Shown here one piece after another: positions 26,308-36,301 of a stretch of DNA of 64,000 nt. The DNA comes from an uncultured Rickettsiales bacterium (lineage in GTDB: Bacteria > Pseudomonadota > Alphaproteobacteria > Micavibrionales > GCA-2720935). The translations under genes were made by a program, and so were the position numbers. The stretch's first letter is position 1. Every line of letters starts with the position of its first letter. The stretch is from the NCBI GenBank assembly GCA_950054255.1, contig CATLOR010000001.1:496001-560000 (forward strand). The letters are read 5' to 3'. A model generated the notes under the pieces. That model searched no databases and was not told the DNA's origin. It saw only the letters and a list, made by a program, of their open reading frames with translations.

Positions 26308-27699
26308 TTAACAATCCTCCATCATTTGGGGAAGATCATAAGCAAGCTTTGTGATATCGCCGGCGCCAAAACAAATAACTTGGTCGCCTTCACCGACTTT
26401 ATCTTTTAATAAAGCAGGTAGTGTTGACCAGTCTGATAAGGCTTGCACATCTTTATGTCCTGCGACTTGGATGGAATGTACAAAATGGTCTTGGTCTAGA
26501 CCGTTTATCGGTGTTTCCCCTGCGGCATAAATATCTGTAATGATGACACTATCCGCGTCATTGAAACAGGTGCAAAATTCATCAAATAAATCACGTAAGC
26601 GTGTATAGCGATGCGGCTGCATGACGGCGACGATTTTGCTGTTCGGTTTAGCGCGCCGCGCGGCATTTAAAACAGCATTAATCTCAACAGGGTGATGACC
26701 GTAGTCATCAATGATTGTGATACCATTGACAGTGGCGACATGTGTGAAGCGCCTTTTAACACCAACGAATTTTTCTAACGCCTTGACCATGATTTCAGGG
26801 GCAATCTCTAATTGATCTGCAATCGCGCAAGCAATCAAGGAGTTTTGCACATTGTGATCTCCCATCATGGGTAGAAAGACATCATGTAAGAGCGTGCCGT
26901 TTTTGAGTTTTAAATCAAAATAAATGCCTTTGTCGTTGTAACGAAGATAGGTGGCTCTGTAGTCAGATTGAGGTGAAAATCCATAAGTAATCACTTTTTT
27001 TGCAGGTAAATCAGGGATCATGGATTGTACGATTGGATGATCTAGACACATAATCGCCATGCCGTAAAATGGTACATTTTGTAAGAATTTTTTATAAGCC
27101 AGTTTTGTATCTTCAAAACTCGCATAATGATCCATATGTTCAGGATCAATATTTGTGACACAGGCAATAACAGAAGGGAGTTTTGTAAATGTACCATCAC
27201 TTTCATCAGCTTCTGCGACCAACCAATCACCTTGTCCTAATTTTGTGTTGGAATTATAAGCATTAATAATACCGCCATTAATAACAGTAGGATCAAGATT
27301 GGCTTCTTCTAACATCGCCCCAACAAGTGAGGTTGTTGTCGTCTTGCCATGCGTGCCAGCAATAGCAATCGACCATTTCATGCGCATCAATTCAGCCAAC
27401 ATCGAGGCACGTCTTAAGATAGGCAATCTGTTTGCTTCTGCTTGGTGTATTTCTGGGTTGTTCTTGGGAATAGCACTTGAAACTACAACGGCGCTTACAT
27501 CATTAATATTTTCAGCGTGATGGCCAACAAAAGTTTTAATGCCTAAGGCATTTAAACGTTGTGTATTTGAAGAGGATTTTAAATCAGATCCTTGAACTTT
27601 ATAGCCTAAATTATGAAGGATTTCAGCTAATCCACTCATGCCAATACCGCCGATCCCGACGAAATGAATTAGACCTATATCAAAAGGAAGTGATTTCAT
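26308..27699 (-). CDS. murC: UDP-N-acetylmuramate--L-alanine ligase MurC
   Basis: First ATP-dependent peptidoglycan amino-acid ligase, adds L-Ala to UDP-MurNAc; 463 aa. The N-terminal Rossmann domain has HFVGIGGIGMSGLAEILHNLGY. The ATP loop is AIAGTHGKTTTTSLVGAML; the central domain has EADESDGTFTKLPS and NIDPEHMDHY; the C-terminal domain has VMQPHRYTRLRDLFDEF. All MurC marks are intact. It overlaps the end of murG by four bases and continues directly into murB. Confidence 0.98.
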   Translation of the reverse strand: MKSLPFDIGLIHFVGIGGIGMSGLAEILHNLGYKVQGSDLKSSSNTQRLNALGIKTFVGHHAENINDVSAVVVSSAIPKNNPEIHQAEANRLPILRRASMLAELMRMKWSIAIAGTHGKTTTTSLVGAMLEEANLDPTVINGGIINAYNSNTKLGQGDWLVAEADESDGTFTKLPSVIACVTNIDPEHMDHYASFEDTKLAYKKFLQNVPFYGMAIMCLDHPIVQSMIPDLPAKKVITYGFSPQSDYRATYLRYNDKGIYFDLKLKNGTLLHDVFLPMMGDHNVQNSLIACAIADQLEIAPEIMVKALEKFVGVKRRFTHVATVNGITIIDDYGHHPVEINAVLNAARRAKPNSKIVAVMQPHRYTRLRDLFDEFCTCFNDADSVIITDIYAAGETPINGLDQDHFVHSIQVAGHKDVQALSDWSTLPALLKDKVGEGDQVICFGAGDITKLAYDLPQMMEDC

Positions 27700-28805
27700 A
27701 GTTTCTTTATAACGCTTATAACCAATTTTGCAAGATTTTCAGCAGCATCAGGGTGGCCACATTTTTTCGCATTATGCGCGGTGGTTTTTAATTTCTCTGG
27801 TAAATGCATAAGCGTTTCAATTTGTTTGCTCAAAGCTTCTGTTGTAAACCCATCTTCAACCATGAGCCAACCTGCATCATTTTCGACGAGAGCATTTGCA
27901 TTTATTTTTTGCTGTTGATCTTTGTGAACCATTAAAGGCACAAAAATAGCAGGACGACCAATGACAGCGATTTCAGCAACGGTTGAAGCGCCAGAGCGAC
28001 AAATAATTAAATGCGATTGTGCAATTTCTTCTGCGATATTTGTTATAAAAGAAGAGAGAGAAACAGTTACAGAAATATCATGATAACGCGCTCTGACCGT
28101 TTCAATATCTTCCGCGCGGCATTGTTGTACAATATGAAGTCTTTTTTGTAATGTTTCTGGAAGTAAAGCAATAGCGTCTGGCACAATTTCGCTAAAGATA
28201 TGCGCTCCTTGTGAGCCACCTGTCACAAGTAAACGAAAAGCACCATCTTCTTTGGGGCGACGATAAGGTGTTTTTGCATGATCTAAAATAACAGGGCGCA
28301 CAGGGTTGCCTGTCATACAAATTTTTTGCTTATCTGCATTGTTAATATTTTGGATATTAGGAAGAGAGGTGGCAATGGCTGTGGCTTTTTTCTTTAACAT
28401 CTTATTGGCAACACCAAGTGTTCCATTTTGCTCGTGAATAATGGTTTTAAAGCCTAAAATTTGAGCCATCTTCATAATGGGAAATGAAGGATAACCACCA
28501 AATCCGATGACAATGTGAGGGCGATATCTCAATAAAATGAAAAAGGATTGCATGAGCCCAAAACAAAGGAAAAAGAGTGTTTTGATTTTCCCTAAAAGAC
28601 CTCTTTTTATCGTGGCAGACAAAACAACATGTTTCGGATCATCTTTTAATTGATTTTCGTAATTTTCACCGCGCATATCTGTGACAAGATGAACATCATA
28701 CCCTTTTTCTTTCAAACAAACACCAAGTGCTTCTGCGGGGAATAGGTGGCCTCCTGTACCGCCAGCGGCTAGAAAAATGGGTTTTGCTCTTTGTGATCTG
28801 GACAT
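27696..28805 (-). CDS. murG: UDP-GlcNAc:lipid I transferase MurG
   Basis: Membrane-associated GT-B glycosyltransferase that makes lipid II, 369 aa. The N-terminal Gly-rich loop is FLAAGGTGGHLFPAEALG, with a second G loop in VIGFGGYPSFPIMKMA and HEQNGTLGVANKML. The UDP-GlcNAc site is VTGGSQGAHIFSEIVP; CRSGASTVAEIAVIGRPAIFVPL holds the conserved Glu and Pro loop. It lies between ftsW (two-base gap) and murC (four-base overlap), so the three are one transcript. Confidence 0.97.
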   Translation of the reverse strand: MSRSQRAKPIFLAAGGTGGHLFPAEALGVCLKEKGYDVHLVTDMRGENYENQLKDDPKHVVLSATIKRGLLGKIKTLFFLCFGLMQSFFILLRYRPHIVIGFGGYPSFPIMKMAQILGFKTIIHEQNGTLGVANKMLKKKATAIATSLPNIQNINNADKQKICMTGNPVRPVILDHAKTPYRRPKEDGAFRLLVTGGSQGAHIFSEIVPDAIALLPETLQKRLHIVQQCRAEDIETVRARYHDISVTVSLSSFITNIAEEIAQSHLIICRSGASTVAEIAVIGRPAIFVPLMVHKDQQQKINANALVENDAGWLMVEDGFTTEALSKQIETLMHLPEKLKTTAHNAKKCGHPDAAENLAKLVISVIKKL

Positions 28806-28807
28806 GG

Positions 28808-29995
28808 CTAGCTCACCTTCCCTGAAACAGGCATTGATTTCCCAAATGATCCTTCATAAAGAGGACGGATCGACTTAATCCCTGAGAAGTTTGGTTTTTT
28901 ACGGGTGAGTCCTAAGATAAATCCAAAAGTAATTCCCATTGATAGGAGTGAAGACCCTCCGTAACTGACAAAAGGCAATGTCATACCTTTTGTCGGTATC
29001 ATATGAAGCGAAGACATCATATGAATCATTGTTTGTCCTGCAAATAAAGTAATTAAGCCTCCGACACTTAAGAGAATAAAAAGATTGTTAAGTTGAACGG
29101 TTTTCATGATTGCACGCGCCATAATAAAAACAAATAATCCGATTAATAGAAGTGTTAATAGTAACCCCATTTCTTCTCCAGATACAGCAAAAATAAAATC
29201 AGCATGCGCATCTGGTAGATGCATTTTATTCACGCCTTCACCAGGACCAACGCCAAAAAAGCCACCATGTGCAAAGGAGTCTAATGATTTACGAATTTGA
29301 AACGTATCGCCTGAGGCAGGATCAAAGAAGCGATCGATCCGACTTGTAACGTGAGGAAGGTTTAAATAAGCCCATACCCCTAAACATAAAAGGCCCCCAC
29401 CACCAATCAGCATAAAGCTAATAGGAAGGCCTGCGAGAAAGATTTGAGCACCCAGCATGAGAGAGGTTAAAACAGTCATTCCAAAATCTGGTTGTGACAT
29501 GAATAAGGCAACAATTAAAAAATATGTTCCAGCGAGGATTTTATAATTATGGCGTGCATTATTTTTTTCATAGCTTTGTGTTAAAAGCCACGCTGAAAAT
29601 AAAGCAAAACAAGGTTTCACAAATTCCGAAGGTTGAATTGAAAATCCTAAAATATAAAGCCATCTTGTTGCCCCTTTGGCTGCAGACCCCATAATCAGAG
29701 TTAAGGCAACAGCCACTAAAGAGCCAATCAATCCTATGAGTGCAACACGCCTTATATTTTTCTCACATAATAAGGAAATGCCAAACATTAACCCAAGAGA
29801 TAGGACTAAAAAAAGGAGATGTTTATTAATGAAATGAAAAGAAGATAAATTCAAAAGTTCTGCAACAGCAGGGCTAGCCGCAGCGACTAAAAAACATCCA
29901 GAGAGTGATAAAATAAGAATAGCAGACAACAAGATACGATCGACGGTCCACCACCACTTCCCAATCAGAGAACGATCTGTTCTTGCTATTAACAT
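28808..29995 (-). CDS. ftsW: Lipid II glycosyltransferase/division protein FtsW
   Basis: SEDS-family septal peptidoglycan polymerase, 395 aa with about ten membrane segments. The extracytoplasmic loop GVGPGEGVNKMHLPDAHADFIFAVSGEEMG contains the catalytic Asp and the family Glu residues, and the closing PTKGMTLPFVSYGGSSLLSMG is the FtsW/RodA signature. It lies between mraY and murG. In the classical order murD sits between mraY and ftsW; only seven bases separate them here. It works with FtsI in the divisome. Confidence 0.97.
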   Translation of the reverse strand: MLIARTDRSLIGKWWWTVDRILLSAILILSLSGCFLVAAASPAVAELLNLSSFHFINKHLLFLVLSLGLMFGISLLCEKNIRRVALIGLIGSLVAVALTLIMGSAAKGATRWLYILGFSIQPSEFVKPCFALFSAWLLTQSYEKNNARHNYKILAGTYFLIVALFMSQPDFGMTVLTSLMLGAQIFLAGLPISFMLIGGGGLLCLGVWAYLNLPHVTSRIDRFFDPASGDTFQIRKSLDSFAHGGFFGVGPGEGVNKMHLPDAHADFIFAVSGEEMGLLLTLLLIGLFVFIMARAIMKTVQLNNLFILLSVGGLITLFAGQTMIHMMSSLHMIPTKGMTLPFVSYGGSSLLSMGITFGFILGLTRKKPNFSGIKSIRPLYEGSFGKSMPVSGKVS

Positions 29996-30002
29996 TATAC
30001 TC

Positions 30003-31091
30003 CTATCGTAGTTTTAATGTTGAAAGACCAATGAGGGCTAGGATGAGAGCGATGATCCAAAATCTGACAACAACCTTTGTTTCTGGCCATCCTTTTTTCT
30101 CGAAATGATGGTGAATTGGTGCCATGAGAAAGACACGTTTGCCACGTAATTTAAAAGAGGCAACTTGAATCATGACAGATAAAGTTTCAACAACGAATAA
30201 TCCTCCAATAATTGCCAGTACGATTTCATGTTTTGTCATTACAGCCATAATACCTAACAATCCACCCATGGATAAAGATCCCGTATCGCCCATAAAAACT
30301 TCTGCTGGGGGCGCATTATACCATAGAAACCCTAAGCCAGCACCGATTAGGGCTCCACAAATAATAGCGAGTTCACCAACACCTTTCACAAAATGAAGCT
30401 GAAGATAATCTGCAAATACGGCATGTCCGACAAGATAGGTGATAATTCCAAAGCAAGCAGTTGTGATCATAATCGCTCCAATAGCAAGCCCATCTAATCC
30501 ATCTGTTAAATTAACAGCATTTGCAGAGCCAACAGTCACCAACATACAAAAAGGGATATATAAGATGCCTAAATTAATCACAAAATCTTTAAAGAAAGGA
30601 AATGTTAAAATCGTTTGCAAATCACTTCCTTGGTTAATCACTGTAATAGCGTATGAAGCACCCCCTGCGATTGCAAATTGTAGGAAGAGGCGAATACGCC
30701 CAGATAGACCATCTGTATTCTTTTTCACGAGTTTTAAATAATCATCAATAAACCCAATAGCTCCATAACCAATAAAAACAGCCAAGCTTATCCAGATAAA
30801 AGGATTGCGTAGATTACACCATAAAAGAATGGATATGATTACAGCGATGAAAATCATAATCCCGCCCATGGTCGGTGTCCCTTGTTTGGCGAGATGTGTT
30901 TCGGGGCCATCTGTTCGAATAGGTTGCCCACTTCCTTGTTTGCTTTTTAACCAACGAATGATCGCAGGCCCTGAAATGAGAGAAATGATAAGTGCCGTCA
31001 TTAAGGCGCCACCTGTTCTAAATGTAATGTAATTGAATAAATTAAAGACGATCCATTGATCACTAAAATGAATAAGAAATTCATATAACAT
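30003..31091 (-). CDS. mraY: Phospho-MurNAc-pentapeptide transferase MraY
   Basis: Integral membrane transferase that makes lipid I from UDP-MurNAc-pentapeptide and undecaprenyl phosphate, 362 aa with about ten membrane helices. Marks include [25 protein letters not shown] (Asp pair for Mg), [15 protein letters not shown] and [15 protein letters not shown], and the HHH loop [16 protein letters not shown]. Length and motifs are normal. It follows murF after about 29 bases and precedes ftsW directly, without murD. Confidence 0.98.
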   Translation of the reverse strand: MLYEFLIHFSDQWIVFNLFNYITFRTGGALMTALIISLISGPAIIRWLKSKQGSGQPIRTDGPETHLAKQGTPTMGGIMIFIAVIISILLWCNLRNPFIWISLAVFIGYGAIGFIDDYLKLVKKNTDGLSGRIRLFLQFAIAGGASYAITVINQGSDLQTILTFPFFKDFVINLGILYIPFCMLVTVGSANAVNLTDGLDGLAIGAIMITTACFGIITYLVGHAVFADYLQLHFVKGVGELAIICGALIGAGLGFLWYNAPPAEVFMGDTGSLSMGGLLGIMAVMTKHEIVLAIIGGLFVVETLSVMIQVASFKLRGKRVFLMAPIHHHFEKKGWPETKVVVRFWIIALILALIGLSTLKLR

Positions 31092-31120
31092 GATGTGTCA
31101 CAGCTCCTTCTAGAGAATAG

Positions 31121-32647
31121 TTAGCCATCATTTGCAGTGCTTGCCAAACGCCATAAATGTGAAGGCATATCGCTGATTGCTTGGTTGCTTGCTTTTTCTG
31201 CATTATTGCGCTGTGCTTGATGGTCAAATTGCATTTTTTCTAGGGCTTTTAGAACATGCCATAGTTGATTGTTAATATTGCCTTTTACTAGAATAGTATC
31301 GCCATCTCTGATGATTTCGGGAAGCTCTTTCACAAGGTCTTTATAAGAAGCAAAATGATTCTTTCCTAAATAGGGGTGCGTGTCTGGGCTGACTGTATAT
31401 ACGGCGTGAACGCCTGCGAAATCGAGCAAAGTTTCAATTGTTTCAAAAATATCAGCGCCTTTATCTGGAAGGTCTGGTAAATCCCCTAAAATAACGATCT
31501 TACGACCACCTGAGCCGATTGATTGTTTTGCAAGCTGTAAAAGTGATTTTTCAATTGATATTGGACAGAAATGCAAAGTTTCATCAATGACGGTAACAGG
31601 ATTCATATTGTCACTTAAGGCGAAAGAACGACGTTTGCCTCGTCCATTAATTTCATGAATTTTTTCAATATTTTTCACTGCGTAAGAAAGGCTCGCACCT
31701 GTTGCTAATACGCCTAATAAAGTTGCAAGTAAATTATCAACCATATGACGTCCTTCAAGAGGAAGGAAAACAACGAGGCGTTCACCCAATATTTCAAGCG
31801 TTACTTTTTGACCATGGCGTCCATTTGTAGCAGCATGATCGACAATATCAATTAAGCGCGCATGAGCATGACGACTGCCACCAAAACCCCAAACGCGTCG
31901 AATGCCTTTTGTACGTGCCGCTGCGACAAGGGTTGGGTAATGAGGACAATCTGCATTAGCAATGACAGTTCCCTCATGATCCATGGTTTCAAAGATATTA
32001 CAAAATTCTTTCGTCATTTCTTCTAATGAAGAGAAATGATCATGTGTTGTTTCAAAAACATTTGTGACAATAGCAATTGATGGTTTTGTTTGTTGAGCGA
32101 AAGCAAAAGACTCACCAAAACGTTCAATGCCTAATTCATATAAACCAAATTTAGAATTTGGATGTGTGTTTGCTAGAGAAAGAGCAAGACTTAAATGTGT
32201 ACTTAAATGCGCTGATTGAGCAGAATGCACAACGCCTTGACGGTTAAGAGCTGTTCCTAACATAGAGCGCACACAAGATTTACCAACACTACCGGTAATT
32301 GCAATTGTGTGCATGTTTTCTGCGCGTAGACGTGCAATCGCAGCGAGATCCAATAATGCTTTATAAGCATCTTCTACAATTAGAAAAGGAATTTTTCTTT
32401 GAAATTTTTCTGGAACGGCTTCTACAATAATAGCAGAGGCGCCTTTTCTCATTGCCTCAATAATACCAACTTCATCATACATATCGAGATGAATATATAG
32501 ATCACCTGCTGTGACACTTTGAGAAGATGCAGCCACCCCACTCGCAACCCATTGTTGTGTGCTAATGCCATTTGTAATGGCTTCGGCTTCACCTGCTGTC
32601 CAAAGCATCGGCGCTGTAAAAACTTTATTATTTAGGATCGCATTCAT
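31121..32647 (-). CDS. murF: MurF-like ligase with diverged catalytic and substrate motifs
   Basis: By position, length (508 aa; usual 450-480) and overall pattern this is the MurF ligase that adds D-Ala-D-Ala to UDP-MurNAc-tripeptide. The P-loop TGSVGKSCVRSML (residues 118-130), ELGIERFGE and FLPLEGRHMVDNLLATLLG are recognisable. But other marks are altered: the UDP-sugar DTR motif reads ASSQSV; the lysine that is carbamylated in MurF (K-x-x-I-F) aligns with Phe215; the DDSYNANP loop reads DETLHFCP (355-362); GDMxELG reads GDLPDLP. It may be a functional but unusual ligase, or one that has lost activity. There is no frameshift. Confidence 0.8.
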   Translation of the reverse strand: MNAILNNKVFTAPMLWTAGEAEAITNGISTQQWVASGVAASSQSVTAGDLYIHLDMYDEVGIIEAMRKGASAIIVEAVPEKFQRKIPFLIVEDAYKALLDLAAIARLRAENMHTIAITGSVGKSCVRSMLGTALNRQGVVHSAQSAHLSTHLSLALSLANTHPNSKFGLYELGIERFGESFAFAQQTKPSIAIVTNVFETTHDHFSSLEEMTKEFCNIFETMDHEGTVIANADCPHYPTLVAAARTKGIRRVWGFGGSRHAHARLIDIVDHAATNGRHGQKVTLEILGERLVVFLPLEGRHMVDNLLATLLGVLATGASLSYAVKNIEKIHEINGRGKRRSFALSDNMNPVTVIDETLHFCPISIEKSLLQLAKQSIGSGGRKIVILGDLPDLPDKGADIFETIETLLDFAGVHAVYTVSPDTHPYLGKNHFASYKDLVKELPEIIRDGDTILVKGNINNQLWHVLKALEKMQFDHQAQRNNAEKASNQAISDMPSHLWRLASTANDG

Positions 32648-32660
32648 TGTTTTTTTGTTC

Positions 32661-34130
32661 TTACTGTTGGTTACGTTGTTGACTTAAAAGGCTTAGGACC
32701 GTTTCGCCATCATGAAATGGATAAGTGATCCCTTGAATAATTTGGCCATTTTCATGGCCTTTCCCACAGATGATAAAGACGTCGCCGTCTTTGCCATTTT
32801 CTAGGCCATAGGCAATTGCTTCTCTGCGATCATCAATTTCTATGGCACTAGGGCTTCCTTGTTTGGCCTGCTTCCTTATCGCGGCAGCATCTTCATCACG
32901 GGGATTGTCGTCAGTTAAAATAACATGGTCTGCATGTGTAGCGGCGGCGCGCCCCATAAGAGGACGTTTTGTTGCATCGCGCTGTCCACCACATCCAAAC
33001 AAGCACCAAAGCTCATTTTGTGTGTGAGGTTTTGCAGAAGATAAGACGGTTTCAATCGCATCAGGTGTATGCGCATAATCAATATAAACATGTGTTCCAG
33101 CAGGTGTTTTAGCGATCCACTCCATACGCCCAGAAATGGCTGTTAGCTGAGATAGTAAAGGAAGATCCTCTTCTGATAGTCCCGCCATTAAGAAAGCACA
33201 TACCACATTCATTCCTTGGAAAAAGCCAATAAGAGGCAAAGAAATATCATGTGTATTTCCATTCATTTTTAGCGTCATGATTTGGCCTGTTTCTGTCGCC
33301 TTTTGAGAAAGAATTTGAATGGTTTCTCCAGCTTTGCCGTAAGTGTGTATCGTTAAATGACGTTGCTTGCATAATTGAATAAGGGCGTCACTCCATTGGC
33401 TATCTGCATTAATGACAGCAACACCATCTTCCGCTAAAAGCTCCATGAAGAGGCGTGATTTAGCTTGGAAATAATTTTCCATTGTTTCGTGGTAATCAAG
33501 ATGGTCTTGAGTGATATTGGTAAAGCCGGCACTTTTAAAAGAAAGCCCGTGTAGACGGTCTTGATCGAGCCCGTGACTAGAAGCTTCGAGTGCAAGATCT
33601 GTAACGGCATGCTCTTGCACATCACGAAGTGTTTTGTGTAACGCGATTGGATCAAGCGTTGTCATACCAGTATCGATAAATTCATGATCTAATTTTAAGC
33701 CCATCGTGCCAAGGCTTGCAGCCTTTTTTCCTTTAAGCGATAAAAGCTGTCCTATAAATTGAGCGACACTTGTTTTACCATTTGTGCCTGTTACAGCGTA
33801 TAGGTTCTCTGGTCGCTTGCCATAAAAATGGGCTGCGAGAGCGGCTAAGTCTTTTTGAGGGGTATGGCTCTCTATTGTGGGGATGTTATTTTCAGTGACA
33901 CACTCAGGATACTCTGTTCCTGCTGGGGCAAGAATAGCTTTCGCACCCTTTTTTATCGCATCTTCAATAAAATCACGACCATCAAGCGTGTGCCCAGGAA
34001 GTGCCGCAAATAAAAAACCATCTTGTACCGTACGCGAATCCTGGCTGAGCCCTGTAATTTTTAGGGCGTCGTAAAGATTTGAAACTTGTTCTTTTTCACA
34101 GGCGCTAAGCATTTTTTGAGCGAACTCCAA
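32661..34130 (-). CDS. murE: UDP-MurNAc-Ala-Glu--meso-diaminopimelate ligase MurE
   Basis: 489 aa, adds the third amino acid of the peptidoglycan stem peptide. SQDSRTVQDGFLFAALPG binds the UDP-sugar; AVTGTNGKTSVAQFIGQLL is the ATP loop; TQDHLDYHETMENYFQAKSRLF carries the lysine that is carbamylated. The DNPRDED motif (ILTDDNPRDED) is the signature for meso-diaminopimelate rather than lysine. The peptidoglycan is thus predicted to be the Gram-negative A1-gamma type. It is followed by murF after 13 bases. All catalytic motifs are intact, in contrast to murF. Confidence 0.97.
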   Translation of the reverse strand: MEFAQKMLSACEKEQVSNLYDALKITGLSQDSRTVQDGFLFAALPGHTLDGRDFIEDAIKKGAKAILAPAGTEYPECVTENNIPTIESHTPQKDLAALAAHFYGKRPENLYAVTGTNGKTSVAQFIGQLLSLKGKKAASLGTMGLKLDHEFIDTGMTTLDPIALHKTLRDVQEHAVTDLALEASSHGLDQDRLHGLSFKSAGFTNITQDHLDYHETMENYFQAKSRLFMELLAEDGVAVINADSQWSDALIQLCKQRHLTIHTYGKAGETIQILSQKATETGQIMTLKMNGNTHDISLPLIGFFQGMNVVCAFLMAGLSEEDLPLLSQLTAISGRMEWIAKTPAGTHVYIDYAHTPDAIETVLSSAKPHTQNELWCLFGCGGQRDATKRPLMGRAAATHADHVILTDDNPRDEDAAAIRKQAKQGSPSAIEIDDRREAIAYGLENGKDGDVFIICGKGHENGQIIQGITYPFHDGETVLSLLSQQRNQQ

Positions 34131-34151
34131 AAAGAAAGGTTAAGCGCATTT

Positions 34152-35843
34152 TTATTCATACCCTTGCTTAACAGAAATGTTAATTGAGTCTGGTAAAGCC
34201 GCGCGAACGGAAAGGTTAGTGTCAAAAGCGTTGACGGTTTGAGAATCTAAGGGCGGAATGCCCATAATTGATACGATGCGTTCGATGATGGATTGTACAG
34301 CAGGAGCAGCAACCCAACCACCAGTAGCATATCCATAGCTTGACTGATTCCCCACGGGTTCGTCAACCATTACATAGACAATATATTCAGGATTATTCAT
34401 AGGAAACATACCAATGAATGAAGAGATAAGAGATTTCTTACTATAGCTTCCATTTTTTAATTTTTCTGATGTCCCTGTTTTGCCCCCAACTAGGTATCCC
34501 GATACCGTGCTGTTTTTACCTGTTCCTTCTGTAACTGTGAGGCGTAAGAGTTCACGAATCTGATTCGAGGTTTTTTCGCTTAAGATTGATTCGGGAAGAG
34601 GGATTTTTCTTTCGACCAAATGAGGTGTAATGGCAAACCCGCCATTGATAACGGTTCCAGCAGCTTGCATTAAATTTAACGGGCTCACAGCGATCCCATG
34701 TCCATAAGAGGCCGTTGCTGTATTAATTTCTCTCCAAGGAGATGGGAGAAGAGGGGAGGTTGTTTCTGGAAGATCAAATTCTGGGCGCTCTAACAAGCCT
34801 AAATTTCTGTAAAAATTTTGAAGCTTCTCAGTTCCAACTTTACGAGTCATCAAGACATGACCAATATTTGAGGAATGCATGAAAATTTCAGGCACGCTCA
34901 TGACACGCTCTTCTGCATGGAAATCATTGATGGTAAAACGTCCATATTTGAGAGGTTTCGTACAATCAAAATGATCTGTTATTTTGACACCTCCCTTTTC
35001 TAAGCTTGCCGCAGCTGAAAAGATTTTAAAAGTTGATCCCATCTCAAATACACCGAGTGTTGCACGATTAAAAAGAGCAGGGTCATTCGGGTTTGAAACT
35101 GTGTGAGGATTAAAACTCGGGAGAGATACAAGTGAGAGGATCTCTCCTGTTTTTGCATGCATGACCAGTGCAGCACCGGCTTTTGCTTTAAATTTTTTGA
35201 TAGCATCATTGAGCGCGAAATGTGCGGCATGCTGTATTCTAGAGTCTAATGTGACTGTGATGGGAGTAGCGGCGTCTTGTGTCAGAACAGAATCAAATGA
35301 TTTTTCAATCCCCATAACACCTCTATTATCACGGTTTGTATAGCCGATCACATGGGCTGTCATATCACCTTGTGGGTAAAAACGTTTATATTCATCTTTA
35401 AAATCAAGGCCAACAATCCCTAAACGATTAACGGCATATTGTTGTTTGGGTGTTAAGTGGCGTTTTATCCACACAAAGCGCTTTTTGCTTTTTAAGTTCT
35501 TTTCTAATTTTTTTTCACTTAAATCTGGAAAGAGTTTTTTTAGACGCTTTGCTGTTTGTGTTGGATCTCTAACCAACTTTGCGTCTGCATATAAGGATTT
35601 GAGTTCTAGAGATAAAGCCAATGGCTCGCCGTTACGATCTAAGATACTGGCGCGGTAACCATTAAATTTTGGATCTTTTTGTGTGAGTGCGTACAGTGTT
35701 TCTTTACCAAAATTGACTAAAGTGAGATCGGCTAATCTAAAAGCAATTGCTGTAAAGATAATCAGAAAGACGCACAGAGCAAACAGAAGTCTGTTTTTTG
35801 CACGCTTTACGGGGTCTGTTTTTTTTTCTTTGAGTAAAGACAT
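34152..35843 (-). CDS. ftsI: Septal peptidoglycan transpeptidase FtsI (PBP3)
   Basis: Class B penicillin-binding protein, 563 aa. One N-terminal membrane helix (about residues 20-40) is followed by the pedestal domain with GYRASILDRNGEPLALSL. The transpeptidase domain holds SxxK in FEMGSTFKIFSAAASLEKGG, SxN in MHSSNIGHVLM, and KTG in GGKTGTSEKLKNG. GVMGIEKSFDSVL is typical. No PASTA domain. It lies between ftsL and murE and acts with FtsW at the septum. Confidence 0.97.
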   Translation of the reverse strand: MSLLKEKKTDPVKRAKNRLLFALCVFLIIFTAIAFRLADLTLVNFGKETLYALTQKDPKFNGYRASILDRNGEPLALSLELKSLYADAKLVRDPTQTAKRLKKLFPDLSEKKLEKNLKSKKRFVWIKRHLTPKQQYAVNRLGIVGLDFKDEYKRFYPQGDMTAHVIGYTNRDNRGVMGIEKSFDSVLTQDAATPITVTLDSRIQHAAHFALNDAIKKFKAKAGAALVMHAKTGEILSLVSLPSFNPHTVSNPNDPALFNRATLGVFEMGSTFKIFSAAASLEKGGVKITDHFDCTKPLKYGRFTINDFHAEERVMSVPEIFMHSSNIGHVLMTRKVGTEKLQNFYRNLGLLERPEFDLPETTSPLLPSPWREINTATASYGHGIAVSPLNLMQAAGTVINGGFAITPHLVERKIPLPESILSEKTSNQIRELLRLTVTEGTGKNSTVSGYLVGGKTGTSEKLKNGSYSKKSLISSFIGMFPMNNPEYIVYVMVDEPVGNQSSYGYATGGWVAAPAVQSIIERIVSIMGIPPLDSQTVNAFDTNLSVRAALPDSINISVKQGYE

Positions 35844-35857
35844 GATTTAAACCTCTC

Positions 35858-36301
35858 TTATTGTGTAAAGAGATTTAAAACAGTCTGAAAACGATCTTTT
35901 TGACTTGGCTGTGAACTAGCAATACGCGCGGTTGGGTGTTTTTGCGGCGTGGGTGGATTCATGTTCGTTTTTTGCTGTTGATGCGTATCAGCCAAGATAA
36001 GATTTTCTTCAGAATTAAGAAGATCATTTGGTGTTATAAAATCATTTTGTTTCATAACGTGGAATGTCCCTTTTTGCGCGATCTTTTCTAAACGGTCAGG
36101 ATGAGATAAATGAGCGATTTCTGCTTTTAAAACAGCAATTTGTTGTTGTTCTTCTTTAATTTGTAACTGTGTTCTAGCAAGTGTTTCTTCTGCGTGACGC
36201 GCCTCAAGGCTTACATAGAATAAGAAACCACCACAAGTCAGGATTAAACAAACACCTAAAAATTGATAAAGCTTAGAGGCAATAGAAAAAGATGAGATCA
36301 T
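35858..36301 (-). CDS. ftsL: FtsL-like division protein
   Basis: 147 aa with one N-terminal membrane helix (about residues 12-28) and a periplasmic coiled coil with leucine-zipper character (EETLARTQLQIKEEQQQIAVLKAEIAHLSHPDRLEKIAQKG). The HLSHPDRLEKIA stretch is the best-conserved FtsL feature in alphaproteobacteria. The last 45 residues are Pro/Gln/Ser-rich and look disordered. Position between rsmH (four-base overlap) and ftsI supports the call, since FtsL is poorly conserved in sequence. FtsL scaffolds the FtsQ-FtsB-FtsL complex. Confidence 0.85.
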   Translation of the reverse strand: MISSFSIASKLYQFLGVCLILTCGGFLFYVSLEARHAEETLARTQLQIKEEQQQIAVLKAEIAHLSHPDRLEKIAQKGTFHVMKQNDFITPNDLLNSEENLILADTHQQQKTNMNPPTPQKHPTARIASSQPSQKDRFQTVLNLFTQ

